Source of the DNA: Bordetella pseudohinzii | Lineage (GTDB): Bacteria; Pseudomonadota; Gammaproteobacteria; Burkholderiales; Burkholderiaceae_B | NCBI RefSeq assembly: GCF_000657795.2 | Contig: NZ_JHEP02000004.1 | Location: 62,001-126,000 of the forward strand | Length of the DNA stretch: 64,000 nt | Direction: 5' to 3' | Part shown: piece by piece, positions 1 to 9,589 of the stretch | How positions within the stretch are numbered: position 1 is the stretch's first letter | How the letters are laid out: the number at the start of each line of letters is the position of its first letter | The notes under the pieces: generated by a model | The model's input: the letters and a program-made list of their open reading frames with translations, nothing else | Databases searched by the model: none | What the model was told of the DNA's origin: nothing | Made by a program: the position numbers and the translations under genes

Positions 1-313
1 CCTGACCGCCATTTTTGGCATCGGTCGTACGCGCGCCCGCAAGATCTGCGAAGCTGCTGGTGTGCCCGTTACCAAAAAGGTCAAAGATCTGACCGACGCT
101 GAGTTGGAACGCATCCGTGAACACCTGGGTGTGTTCACTGTCGAGGGTGACCTGCGTCGTGAAGTACAGCTCTCGATCAAGCGTTTGATCGACCTGGGAA
201 CCTACCGCGGTATGCGTCATAAGCGCGGTCTGCCCGTGCGCGGCCAGCGCACTCGCACCAACGCCCGCACCCGCAAGGGCCCGCGTCGTGCTGCTGCGTC
301 CCTGAAGAAATAA
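1..313 (+). CDS. rpsM: 30S ribosomal protein S13 (partial, 5' end outside window)
   Basis: This is the C-terminal part of ribosomal protein S13, which sits in the head of the 30S subunit and contacts the P-site tRNA and the 50S bridge. The reading frame is open from base 2 to the TAA at 311-313. The visible protein carries the helix-hairpin segment [20 protein letters not shown], the [16 protein letters not shown] motif and the basic tail typical of S13. The start codon lies upstream of the window. rpsK follows after 15 bases, the usual order of the alpha operon. Confidence 0.97.
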   Translation, partial: LTAIFGIGRTRARKICEAAGVPVTKKVKDLTDAELERIREHLGVFTVEGDLRREVQLSIKRLIDLGTYRGMRHKRGLPVRGQRTRTNARTRKGPRRAAASLKK

Positions 314-328
314 TCGAGGATTTAGATT

Positions 329-730
329 ATGGCGAAAGCTTCCACCAGCGGCGCTTCGCGCGTGCGCAAAAAGGTCAAGAAGAACGTCTCGGACGGCATC
401 GCGCACGTTCACGCATCGTTCAACAACACCATCATCACCATCACCGATCGCCAAGGCAATGCCCTGTCCTGGGCGACTTCGGGTGGTGCCGGCTTCAAGG
501 GCTCGCGCAAATCGACCCCGTTCGCCGCTCAGGTCGCCGCCGAAACGGCCGGCCGCGTGGCGATGGAATACGGCATCAAGACCCTCGAAGTCCGCATCAA
601 GGGTCCTGGTCCTGGCCGCGAATCGTCCGTGCGCGCCCTGAATGCGCTGGGTATCAAGATCTCGAGCATTGCCGATATCACGCCCATCCCGCATAACGGC
701 TGCCGTCCGCCGAAGCGTCGTCGTATCTAA
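329..730 (+). CDS. rpsK: 30S ribosomal protein S11
   Basis: Ribosomal protein S11 lines the platform of the 30S subunit near the E-site and helps hold mRNA. The 133-residue product matches the family in length and contains [17 protein letters not shown] near residue 30, the [14 protein letters not shown] segment, and the C-terminal motif [16 protein letters not shown]. The gene lies between rpsM and rpsD with gaps of 15 and 11 bases, so it is surely co-transcribed with them. Nothing unusual is seen. Confidence 0.98.
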   Translation: MAKASTSGASRVRKKVKKNVSDGIAHVHASFNNTIITITDRQGNALSWATSGGAGFKGSRKSTPFAAQVAAETAGRVAMEYGIKTLEVRIKGPGPGRESSVRALNALGIKISSIADITPIPHNGCRPPKRRRI

Positions 731-741
731 GGGGAACCTTC

Positions 742-1365
742 ATGGCTCGTTATACTGGTCCCAAGTGCAAACTCTCGCGCCGCGAGGGCACCGATCTGTT
801 CCTGAAGAGCGCCCGCCGCTCGCTGGATTCCAAGTGCAAGCTGGATTCCAAGCCTGGCCAGCATGGCCGCACTTCGGGCGCCCGCACCTCTGACTACGGT
901 CTGCAGCTGCGTGAAAAGCAAAAGCTCAAGCGCATGTACGGCGTGCTGGAAAAGCAATTCCGCAAGTACTTCGCCGAAGCCGAGCGCCGTCGTGGCAACA
1001 CCGGCGAAACGCTGATCCAGCTGCTCGAATCGCGTCTGGACAACGTCGTCTACCGCATGGGTTTCGGTTCGACCCGCGCCGAAGCCCGCCAACTGGTGAG
1101 CCACCGCGCCATCGAACTGAACGGCCACACCGCCGATATCGCTTCGATGCTGGTCAAGGCTGGCGACGTCATCACGGTGCGCGAAAGCGCCAAGAAGCAA
1201 GCCCGCATCCGCGAATCGCTGGATCTGGCTTCGAGCATCGGCATCCCCCAGTGGGTGGAAGTCGATACCAGCAAGATGGCCGGTACGTTCAAGTCGGCTC
1301 CGGATCGCGCTGATGTCGCCCGCGACGTCAACGAATCCATGGTCGTCGAACTGTATTCGCGTTAA
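742..1365 (+). CDS. rpsD: 30S ribosomal protein S4
   Basis: S4 is a primary 16S rRNA-binding protein that nucleates assembly of the 30S body; in many bacteria it also represses its own operon. The 207-residue product has the S4 N-terminal start [20 protein letters not shown], the KQKLKRMYG region, and the S4 RNA-binding domain around residues 95-160 ([20 protein letters not shown]). It follows rpsK by 11 bases, with GGGGAACC just upstream as ribosome-binding site. It is separated from rpoA by a 175-base gap containing two hairpins. Confidence 0.98.
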   Translation: MARYTGPKCKLSRREGTDLFLKSARRSLDSKCKLDSKPGQHGRTSGARTSDYGLQLREKQKLKRMYGVLEKQFRKYFAEAERRRGNTGETLIQLLESRLDNVVYRMGFGSTRAEARQLVSHRAIELNGHTADIASMLVKAGDVITVRESAKKQARIRESLDLASSIGIPQWVEVDTSKMAGTFKSAPDRADVARDVNESMVVELYSR

Positions 1366-1370
1366 TCGTA

Positions 1371-1437
1371 TCGCGGGCCTTGCGCCCGCGAACGGCGCGT
1401 CCCAGCCCGCCCAGGCCCTTATCGGCCGAGGCGGGCT
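1371..1437 (+). other. Two stem-loops between rpsD and rpoA
   Basis: Two perfect 8-base inverted repeats lie in the 175-base gap between rpsD and rpoA. The first pairs 1371-1378 with 1384-1391 (loop of 5); the second pairs 1404-1411 with 1430-1437. Only a short T run follows the second, so they are poor intrinsic terminators. They may be mRNA processing or stability elements, or an attenuator tuning rpoA against the ribosomal proteins. Function is inferred only. Confidence 0.4.
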
Positions 1438-1540
1438 TTGCGGTGTTCTAAGCCGCTGTTTTACCCCGCTGTCCGCAGCATTTACTTCCATCAGCCTTAT
1501 CGGTGTAACGAGCCGAGGGTATTGAAAAGGAACCCAGTAC

Positions 1541-2527
1541 ATGTCCACTCAAGGTTTTCTGAAGCCGCGTTCCATCGAAGTCGAACCGGTCGGCCCCAAC
1601 CACGCCAAGATCGTGATGGAGCCGTTCGAGCGCGGCTACGGCCACACGCTGGGCAACGCCCTGCGCCGCATCCTGCTGTCTTCGATGACCGGCTACGCGC
1701 CGACCGAAGTGCAGATGACCGGCGTCGTGCATGAATACTCGACCATTCCGGGCGTTCGCGAAGATGTCGTCGACATCCTGCTGAACCTGAAGGGCGTCGT
1801 GTTCAAGCTGCACAACCGCGACGAAGTCACCCTGATCCTGCGCAAGAACGGCGCCGGCCAGGTGCTGGCCAGCGACATCGAATTGCCGCATGACGTCGAG
1901 ATCGTCAATCCCGATCACCCCATCTGCAACCTGACCGATGCCGGCAAGCTGGAGATGCAGATCAAGGTCGAGAAGGGCCGCGGCTATGTGCCGGGCAATG
2001 TGCGCGCGTTGTCGGAAGACCGCACCCACACCATCGGCCGCATCGTCCTGGACGCTTCCTACAGCCCCGTGCGCCGCGTGAGCTATGCCGTTGAAAGCGC
2101 CCGCGTCGAACAGCGTACCGACCTGGACAAGCTGGTGCTGGACATCGAAACCAACGGCGTGATCTCGCCCGAGGAAGCCGTGCGCCAGTCCGCCCGCATC
2201 CTGATGGACCAGATCTCCGTGTTTGCCGCCCTGGAAGGCGCCGGCGACTCGTACGAAGCCCCGGTCCGCGGCACGCCGCAGATCGATCCGGTGCTGCTGC
2301 GTCCGGTCGACGACCTGGAGCTGACCGTGCGTTCGGCCAACTGCCTGAAGGCCGAGAACATCTATTACATCGGCGACCTGATCCAGCGTACCGAGAACGA
2401 GCTGCTCAAGACCCCGAACCTGGGCCGCAAGTCGCTCAACGAAATCAAGGAAGTCCTGGCCGCACGCGGCCTGACCCTGGGCATGAAGCTCGAGAACTGG
2501 CCCCCGCTGGGCCTCGAGCGCCCGTAA
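1541..2527 (+). CDS. rpoA: DNA-directed RNA polymerase subunit alpha
   Basis: The alpha subunit dimerises to nucleate RNA polymerase assembly and contacts UP elements and activators. The 328-residue product has the N-terminal assembly domain ([18 protein letters not shown] at about residues 34-51) and, after a linker near residue 240, the C-terminal domain with [18 protein letters not shown] and the helix-hairpin segment [20 protein letters not shown]. Length and both domains are normal. AAAAGGAA precedes the ATG. It is followed by rplQ after 163 bases, the usual alpha-operon order. Confidence 0.98.
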   Translation: MSTQGFLKPRSIEVEPVGPNHAKIVMEPFERGYGHTLGNALRRILLSSMTGYAPTEVQMTGVVHEYSTIPGVREDVVDILLNLKGVVFKLHNRDEVTLILRKNGAGQVLASDIELPHDVEIVNPDHPICNLTDAGKLEMQIKVEKGRGYVPGNVRALSEDRTHTIGRIVLDASYSPVRRVSYAVESARVEQRTDLDKLVLDIETNGVISPEEAVRQSARILMDQISVFAALEGAGDSYEAPVRGTPQIDPVLLRPVDDLELTVRSANCLKAENIYYIGDLIQRTENELLKTPNLGRKSLNEIKEVLAARGLTLGMKLENWPPLGLERP

Positions 2528-2690
2528 GCCATACGGTGAGCCATGGGCCAGACGGTCCATGGCCGCCCTAGCGGCATCTTCGGATGCCATTTGTCCACCG
2601 GACCGCGGCCCGCCCCATTGAAACGGGCCGATAGAAGAGCCGGCTAACCCGGCGGCGGAAACGCTGTCTTTAGATTCAAAGGAAATCACC

Positions 2691-3086
2691 ATGCGTCACG
2701 GTAACGGCCTGCGCAAGCTCAACCGCACCAGCAGCCATCGTCTCGCCATGTTCCGCAACATGGCCGTTTCGCTGATCACTCACGAAGCGATCAAGACCAC
2801 GCTGCCCAAGGCGAAAGAACTGCGCCGCGTCATCGAACCCCTCATCACCCTGGGCAAGGAACCCACCCTCGCGAACAAGCGTCTGGCTTTTGCCCGTCTG
2901 CGCGATCGCGACGCCGTGGTCAAGCTGTTCGCTGAAATCGGTCCGCGCTACGCGAACCGCAACGGCGGCTACACCCGTGTCCTGAAGATGGGCTTCCGTC
3001 AGGGCGACAACGCTCCCATGGCTTTCATGGAGCTGGTTGACCGTCCGGAAGTGGATGCTTCCGAAGCGGATAGCGCCGCCGAATAA
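2691..3086 (+). CDS. rplQ: 50S ribosomal protein L17
   Basis: L17 is a 50S protein near the peptide exit tunnel and the last gene of the alpha operon. The 131-residue product starts [20 protein letters not shown], a strongly conserved L17 signature, and has the [17 protein letters not shown] segment around residue 42. A good Shine-Dalgarno (AAAGGAAA) precedes the ATG. An intrinsic terminator lies 18 bases past the stop, closing the operon. Confidence 0.98.
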   Translation: MRHGNGLRKLNRTSSHRLAMFRNMAVSLITHEAIKTTLPKAKELRRVIEPLITLGKEPTLANKRLAFARLRDRDAVVKLFAEIGPRYANRNGGYTRVLKMGFRQGDNAPMAFMELVDRPEVDASEADSAAE

Positions 3087-3104
3087 GGCAGCGCCATAAG
3101 CGGC

Positions 3105-3136
3105 AAAAGCGGACCTCCGGGTCCGCTTTTGTTTTT
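3105..3136 (+). terminator. Intrinsic terminator after rplQ
   Basis: An 11-base perfect stem (3105-3115 with 3120-3130) with a TCCG loop is followed by GTTTTT. The A-rich 5' arm means it could also stop transcription arriving on the minus strand from the convergent HIT gene. It closes the ribosomal protein/alpha operon. Confidence 0.88.
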
Positions 3137-3141
3137 CCGGC

Positions 3142-3573
3142 TCAGCCCAGCGCCTGGCGCAGCGTGTCCGCGGTCTCGGCAAGCGCTTCGTTGCTGGCCT
3201 GCGGCGGCATGATGAACGTCAGGTCTTGCTGCGCGATGTAGTGCGTGGACGTGATGTCATGCGGATGATGCATGGGCACGATGTGCGCATGCGCGTGGGC
3301 CACATGGATGCCCGTGAAGGTCAGGCCGACGCGGTCCACGGTGTAGAGCCGCTTCATGTGGCGGGCCAGGCGCTGGCCCAGGTTGACGATATGGCCGGCC
3401 AGGTCGGCCGGCATGTCTTCGAAATAGGGATAGTGCTGCTTCGGAATGATCAGCACATGGCCGCGCCTGACCGGATGGATGTCCAGGAAGGCGAAGATGC
3501 GGCTGTCTTCGTGGATGGCGTGCGCGGGGAGTTCATGCCGCGCGATGCGGCAGAACAGGCAGTTGTCCGGCAT
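3142..3573 (-). CDS. HIT family nucleotide hydrolase/transferase-like protein
   Basis: This is a histidine-triad family protein; such enzymes hydrolyse nucleotide conjugates (HINT-like) or dinucleoside polyphosphates. The 143-residue product begins MPDNCLFCRIARHELPAH, with a CxxC, and carries the catalytic triad motif HAHAHIVPMHH at about residues 97-107. I chose the ATG at 3573 because GGAG lies just upstream and the homology begins there; the frame stays open further upstream, but that part looks non-coding. It converges on rplQ and diverges from cutA. The exact substrate cannot be told from sequence. Confidence 0.88.
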   Translation of the reverse strand: MPDNCLFCRIARHELPAHAIHEDSRIFAFLDIHPVRRGHVLIIPKQHYPYFEDMPADLAGHIVNLGQRLARHMKRLYTVDRVGLTFTGIHVAHAHAHIVPMHHPHDITSTHYIAQQDLTFIMPPQASNEALAETADTLRQALG

Positions 3574-3676
3574 TTCCTTGTCTCCTGAGGGCCGCGGCAG
3601 GCGAAAAGCGGCATCCGCGGCCAATCCCATAAAATACCCTGAGTTTCTTGGCGCAGGTCTCAAATGGGGAGGTCGC

Positions 3677-4018
3677 ATGTTGCGCGATGACGACGTTGTG
3701 CTGATCCTCAGCAATGCTCCGGACAGCTTGCTGGCTAAGCGTATCGCGCATGTGCTGGTCGAGGACGGCCTGGCGGCCTGCGTGAACCTTGGACAGCCGG
3801 CGCTGTCTGTCTATCGGTGGAAGGGGGAGGTCGAGGGCGCCGAGGAGATTCCGCTCACGATCAAGACCACCTACGGCATGCATCAGGCCGTGGTGCAGAC
3901 GCTGGCGCGGCTGCATCCCTATGACGTCCCGGAAATCATCGTGATTCCCGTGATCGGGGGCCTGGCCTCCTATCTGGACTGGGTGCGTGAACAGGCCGGC
4001 AACGCCGGATCTGAATAG
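3677..4018 (+). CDS. cutA: Divalent-cation tolerance protein CutA
   Basis: CutA is a small trimeric cytosolic protein linked to copper and divalent metal tolerance in E. coli, though its molecular role is unsettled. The 113-residue product, starting MLRDDDVVLILSNAPDS, has the family features LVEDGLAACVNLGQ, SVYRWKGEVEGAEE, IKTTYGMH and HPYDVPEI. The ATG at 3677 fits the family length and has GGGGAGG upstream; an in-frame extension upstream is not supported. dsbD follows after 12 bases, the same cutA-dsbD pairing as in enterobacteria. Confidence 0.93.
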   Translation: MLRDDDVVLILSNAPDSLLAKRIAHVLVEDGLAACVNLGQPALSVYRWKGEVEGAEEIPLTIKTTYGMHQAVVQTLARLHPYDVPEIIVIPVIGGLASYLDWVREQAGNAGSE

Positions 4019-4030
4019 GCAGAGGATGTT

Positions 4031-5920
4031 ATGCAGGCAGTCGCGATGGATCTGAAACGCAGCGCAATCTGGCGGGTTTTCTGGCTGCTGGCGCTGTGCC
4101 TGCTGGCCGTTGCGGGCGCGCGGGCCACGGCCGGCGAAGCGGATTTCCTGGAGCCCGAGCGGGCCTTCCAGTTGAGCGCGGCCCAGCCCGCGGCCGATTT
4201 GCTCGAACTGCGTTTCAAGGTGGCGCCGGGCTACTACATGTACCGCGAGCGTTTCGAGCTCGCCAGCCAGCCAGAGACGTCCATCAACAGCGGCGCCGCC
4301 GTCTTTCCGACGGGCGAGATCAAATACGATCCCACCTTCGAGAAGGACATGGAGGTCTATCACCAGGACGTGCTGATCCGCGTGCCGCTGGCCTTGGCGG
4401 GACAGCCGGCGCGGCTGCGCGTGACCAGCCAGGGCTGCGCCGACGCCGGCCTGTGCTATCCGCCGATGTCGCATCTGGTGGCGCTCACGCCGCAGGGCGC
4501 GGGCTATGCGATCAAGGTCTCGGCCATCGAGCCGGGGCGGGAGGCCGCGGCGCTCGCGGGCCAGGCCGCTGCCGCGCCGGCCTCCGGCCTGAGCGCCTTG
4601 CTGGGCGCGGGCGATGTCGGCCTGGCTGGCGCCATCGGCGGCCTGGGCATCCTCGGCACGGCCGGCGTGTTCTTCGTATTGGGCCTGCTGCTGGCCTTCA
4701 CGCCCTGCGTGCTGCCCATGATCCCTATCCTGTCGTCCATCATCATCGGCCGCGAGGGGCAGGCCGCGGTCTCGCGCGGGCGCGGGCTGGGCCTGGCCGC
4801 GGCCTATGTGCTGGGTATGTCCGTGGTCTATACGGCCTTGGGCGTGGCCGCCGGCCTGAGCGGCGCGGGCCTGGCCGCCTGGCTGCAGACGCCCTGGGTA
4901 CTCACGCTGTTTGCCATCCTGCTGGCCTTGCTGGCGCTGGCGATGTTCGACGCCTATACGGTGCAGCTTCCCGCGTCCTGGCAGGCTCGCCTGGCGGCGC
5001 GCTCCAATCGCATTCCCGGCGGGCGTTACACCGGCGCCCTGTTGATGGGCGCGATTTCCGCGCTCATCGTCGGGCCCTGCGTGGCCGCGCCGCTGGCGGG
5101 CGCCTTGCTCTATATCTCGCAGACCGGCGATGTGTGGCTCGGCGCCGCCGCGCTGCTGGCCATGGCCTGGGGCATGGGCGTGCCGCTCTTGGCCGTGGGC
5201 GCTTCCTCGGGCGCGTTGTTGCCCAAGACCGGCGCCTGGATGAATGGCGTCAAGCGGCTGTTCGGCATGCTGCTCCTGGCCACTGCCTGGTGGATGCTGA
5301 TACCGGTGTTGCCGGGTTGGGTGCTGATGCTGGGCTGGGCCCTGCTGGCCATGGTGTCGGCCGTCATGTTGCGCGCTTTCGAGGCGCTGCCGGCCGGCGC
5401 CGGGGCGGCGCGCATGTTCGGCAAGGGCCTGGGCCTGCTGCTCGCCCTGGCCGCGCTGGTGTGGATCGTCGGCGCGGCCAGCGGCGGGCGCGATGCGCTG
5501 GCGCCGCTGGGCCATCTCGCGGCGCGCCAGGACAATGCGCCAGCGGGCGCGCATCCGCAGTTCACGCGGGTGCGCACGCTGGCCGAGCTCGATGCCGCCC
5601 TGGCGGCGAGCACGCGGCCGGTGATGCTGGATTTCTATGCGGATTGGTGCGTGTCCTGCCGCGAGATGGAGCGCTTTACCTTTAGCGATCCGGGCGTCGC
5701 GCAACGCATGGCCGGCATGCTGCTGCTGCAGGCCGATGTGACCCAGAACAATGCCGAGGACCGCGCCCTGCTCAAGCGTTTCAAGCTCTTCGGGCCGCCG
5801 GGCATCATGTTTTTCGCGCCGGGCGGGCGTTTGCTGGCGCAGCCGCGCGTGGTGGGTTTCCAGGATGCGGCGCGTTTCTCGGCCTCCTTGGACCAGGCCG
5901 CGGCGTCAGCACAACAGTAA
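4031..5920 (+). CDS. dsbD: Thiol:disulfide interchange protein DsbD
   Basis: DsbD carries electrons from cytoplasmic thioredoxin across the inner membrane to periplasmic DsbC, CcmG-like proteins and others. The 629-residue protein has an N-terminal signal segment (about residues 15-35) and a periplasmic alpha domain with the redox pair C136 and C142. A transmembrane beta domain of about eight helices follows, with the two key cysteines at C226 (FTPCVLPM) and C350 (GPCVAAPL). The C-terminal thioredoxin-like domain has CVSC at 540-543. All redox cysteines are present. AGAGG precedes the ATG at 4031; an internal ATG five codons later is an alternative start. It is co-transcribed with cutA and probably supplies reductant for the cytochrome c maturation genes nearby. 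Confidence 0.95.
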   Translation: MQAVAMDLKRSAIWRVFWLLALCLLAVAGARATAGEADFLEPERAFQLSAAQPAADLLELRFKVAPGYYMYRERFELASQPETSINSGAAVFPTGEIKYDPTFEKDMEVYHQDVLIRVPLALAGQPARLRVTSQGCADAGLCYPPMSHLVALTPQGAGYAIKVSAIEPGREAAALAGQAAAAPASGLSALLGAGDVGLAGAIGGLGILGTAGVFFVLGLLLAFTPCVLPMIPILSSIIIGREGQAAVSRGRGLGLAAAYVLGMSVVYTALGVAAGLSGAGLAAWLQTPWVLTLFAILLALLALAMFDAYTVQLPASWQARLAARSNRIPGGRYTGALLMGAISALIVGPCVAAPLAGALLYISQTGDVWLGAAALLAMAWGMGVPLLAVGASSGALLPKTGAWMNGVKRLFGMLLLATAWWMLIPVLPGWVLMLGWALLAMVSAVMLRAFEALPAGAGAARMFGKGLGLLLALAALVWIVGAASGGRDALAPLGHLAARQDNAPAGAHPQFTRVRTLAELDAALAASTRPVMLDFYADWCVSCREMERFTFSDPGVAQRMAGMLLLQADVTQNNAEDRALLKRFKLFGPPGIMFFAPGGRLLAQPRVVGFQDAARFSASLDQAAASAQQ

Positions 5921-5968
5921 GCAGGAAATCCCGTGGCGGCGCGCGCCGCCTCCCTGCACGCGGGGTAG

Positions 5969-5990
5969 TATGGCGGTTCGGTCCGCCATA
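5969..5990 (+). other. Stem-loop between dsbD and the EamA permease gene
   Basis: A perfect 8-base inverted repeat (5969-5976 with 5983-5990, loop TTCGGT) sits 49 bases past the dsbD stop and just before the likely GTG start of the permease. No T run follows, so it is not a classical terminator. It covers an alternative in-frame ATG at 5970, which argues for the downstream start. Confidence 0.4.
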
Positions 5991-6002
5991 CCCTCATCCG
6001 CC

Positions 6003-6926
6003 GTGAACACCTCCAGCACTCAAGCCACGCCGCTCCCGCCGGGACCGGTGTATGTCCAGCTGTTCTTCGTGATGGCGGCTTGGGGGGTGAACCTGGTGGC
6101 GGTGAAGTATCTGCTGGGCCAGATGGATGTCTATGTCGTGGCGGCGGTGCGCATCGTCGTGGCTTTCACGGCGGTGACGTCCTTCATGCTGCTGCGTTTC
6201 GGGCAGGTGCCGCGCCTGACGCGCGCCCAGCTGGCATGGGTGCTCTCGGCGGGTTTGCTGGTCGTCTATGGACACCAGATCGCGCTGGTGGCGGGCTTGC
6301 GCATGACCTCCGCCGCCAATGCCACGCTCATCATGGCCACCAGCCCCTTGTTCTCGGTCGTGCTGGGCGCGCTGTGCTACCGCGAAAAACTGACGCCGGC
6401 CCGCATCGGGGCGGCCGTGCTGGGCCTGGGTGGGGTGGGACTGGTGGTGGCCGGCAGCGGCGGCCGGCTGGCGCAGGCGGGCCTGGGCGATTTATTGGCC
6501 CTGTTGGCCGTGGTGGTCTTTGTCATTGGCGGCCTGGTCATCCAGCGCGTCTCGCGCGCGCTCGATCCCCTGACCATTCTTTGGTACACCTATCTGGCCG
6601 GAGCGGTGGCGCTTTCCACCCACGCGGCATTGTCGCCGGCAACGTATCGGGCCGCGTCCTGGACAACGGATCCCTGGGCCTGGACCGTGGTGTTCTTTTC
6701 GGCGGTGATCGCCTCGGGAGCCTGCAATCTGCTGTGGAACCGCGGCATCGCGCGCCTGGGCATGAGCCGGGCGGCGATGTTCGTGAACTGGCTGCCCATC
6801 TTCGGGCTGCTGGCCGCCGCGGTCTTCCTGGACGAGCGCATCACCCCCGTGCATCTGGCCGGGCTGGTCTGTGTGCTGTTGGGGACCTGGCTGGGTTTGC
6901 GCCCCGCCAGGCCCGCCGCTGCCTGA
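6003..6926 (+). CDS. EamA/DMT superfamily permease
   Basis: This is an inner-membrane drug/metabolite transporter family protein with two EamA repeats and about ten transmembrane helices. The first repeat covers roughly residues 15-150 (VQLFFVMAAWGVNLVAVKYL, then SAANATLIMATSPLFSVVLG), the second about 160-300 (ending VHLAGLVCVLLGTWLGLRP). The substrate cannot be predicted. The GTG at 6003 gives 307 residues, the usual length; an ATG at 5970 lies inside a hairpin and is less likely. It converges on hemB with only 9 bases between the stop codons. Confidence 0.85.
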   Translation: MNTSSTQATPLPPGPVYVQLFFVMAAWGVNLVAVKYLLGQMDVYVVAAVRIVVAFTAVTSFMLLRFGQVPRLTRAQLAWVLSAGLLVVYGHQIALVAGLRMTSAANATLIMATSPLFSVVLGALCYREKLTPARIGAAVLGLGGVGLVVAGSGGRLAQAGLGDLLALLAVVVFVIGGLVIQRVSRALDPLTILWYTYLAGAVALSTHAALSPATYRAASWTTDPWAWTVVFFSAVIASGACNLLWNRGIARLGMSRAAMFVNWLPIFGLLAAAVFLDERITPVHLAGLVCVLLGTWLGLRPARPAAA

Positions 6927-6935
6927 GGCCGGCTG

Positions 6936-8572
<1,637 letters not shown>

Positions 8573-8604
8573 GGGTCGACTTGGTGGGTGAATGCAAACC
8601 CTAT

Positions 8605-8634
8605 TGTATAATCGCCGGTTTGCAACAGTGGCAA
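8605..8634 (-). promoter_or_regulatory. Candidate sigma-70 promoter of engB-hemB
   Basis: Read on the minus strand, TTGCCA (8634-8629) and TATACA (8610-8605) are separated by 18 bases, placing a start site about 25 bases before the engB GTG. On the plus strand the same stretch contains a perfect TATAAT at 8607-8612, which could be the -10 of the divergent cytochrome c4 gene but lacks a convincing -35. Inferred from consensus only. Confidence 0.4.
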
Positions 8635-8726
8635 CAGTAGTCCCCGCGCGTGGGGGGCGGCTCCCAAGGCTTGAGGAGGGCCGAGGGGCTGGCAAAAAGC
8701 CGCATCCGGCTGCGCGGGCAGGCGTC

Positions 8727-8755
8727 AGGCGCAGTGTGCATGAGCACGCTGCCTG
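8727..8755 (+). other. Stem-loop in the leader of the cytochrome c4 gene
   Basis: Bases 8731-8739 pair with 8744-8752 (9-base stem, one G-T pair, ATGA loop), with a further CAG/CTG flank. It ends 28 bases before the start codon, and no T run follows, so it is a leader hairpin rather than a terminator. A role in mRNA stability is possible but unproven. Confidence 0.35.
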
Positions 8756-8783
8756 AGTTCGACATACGATCGTCGAGGTCTAC

Positions 8784-9488
8784 ATGAAGCGTGTGCTGTC
8801 CCGGATGGTGGTTGCAAGCGGGCTGATGCTCGGTCTGTCCATCACTACTACTATAAGTTTTGCTGCCGGAGGGCCCGCAGGCCCCGCCAAGCCCGATGCG
8901 GCCAAAGGCGCCCAGTTGTTCGATCAAGGCGATCCGTCGCGAGGCATTATTGCCTGTGCGTCCTGTCATGGGGCGGCCGGCAACAGTACCATTCCCGCCA
9001 ATCCCAATCTGGCCGGCCAGCCGCACGAGTATCTGGCCAAGCAGCTGCACGACTTCCAGGTGCAGCCGGGCGCCAAGCTGCCGGTGCGCAAGGGCCCGCA
9101 AGGCGCGCCCACGCCGATGACGGCCATGAGCCAGGCCCTGACGCCGGCCGACATCCAGAACGTCGCCCTGTATCTGGCGCAGCAGCCCCTGAAGGAGCCC
9201 GCCACCGCGGGCTATGAAAAGCTCGTCGAGCATGGCCAGAAACTCTGGCGCGCCGGCGCGGCCGATCGCGGCCTGCCGGCTTGCGCGGCCTGTCACAGCG
9301 CCAACGGCGCGGGGCTGCCCGGGCAGTATCCTCGCTTGTCCGGCCAGTTCCCGGCCTATATCGAGGCGCAGCTCAAGCTGTTTCGCAGCGGCGACCGCGC
9401 CAACAGCCAACCCATGCACGATATCGCCGTGCGCATGAGCGACGACGATATCAAGGCGGTGGCGGACTACGCGGCGGGCTTGCGCTGA
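8784..9488 (+). CDS. Cytochrome c4-like diheme c-type cytochrome
   Basis: This is an exported diheme c-type cytochrome that likely passes electrons from the bc1 complex to a terminal oxidase. The 234-residue protein has a signal peptide (about 1-28, ending near SFAAG) and two heme-binding motifs: CASCH at 58-62 and CAACH at 167-171. It has the two-domain layout of cytochrome c4, with a likely axial-ligand segment PTPMTAMSQALTPADIQ in the first domain and QPMHDIAVRMSDDDIKAVAD in the second. It lies directly upstream of the c-type cytochrome maturation genes resB-ccsA, a functional pairing. Confidence 0.92.
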   Translation: MKRVLSRMVVASGLMLGLSITTTISFAAGGPAGPAKPDAAKGAQLFDQGDPSRGIIACASCHGAAGNSTIPANPNLAGQPHEYLAKQLHDFQVQPGAKLPVRKGPQGAPTPMTAMSQALTPADIQNVALYLAQQPLKEPATAGYEKLVEHGQKLWRAGAADRGLPACAACHSANGAGLPGQYPRLSGQFPAYIEAQLKLFRSGDRANSQPMHDIAVRMSDDDIKAVADYAAGLR

Positions 9489-9589
9489 TTGATTCAACCG
9501 CCGGTTGACGCCGGCGGGCCGGCCCGGGAAACCGGGCGATGCTGTCCAGGAGGGGGGCCGGCGGCTCACCCTCTTTTTGCTATTGATTG

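Noticed and set aside
1448-2692. A 414-residue minus-strand open frame across rpoA
   Set aside because: It is antisense to rpoA, with composition typical of a shadow frame and no recognisable motif.
3533-5704. A 723-residue open frame on the minus strand across dsbD
   Set aside because: It is antisense to a well-supported dsbD gene and has a low-complexity composition rich in Gln, Arg, Gly and His, as expected from the complement of GC-rich coding DNA. No domain is seen.
5751-6002. Extending the EamA permease to an upstream start at 5751
   Set aside because: The added residues are inside dsbD in another frame, are arginine- and serine-rich, and do not look like a membrane protein start.
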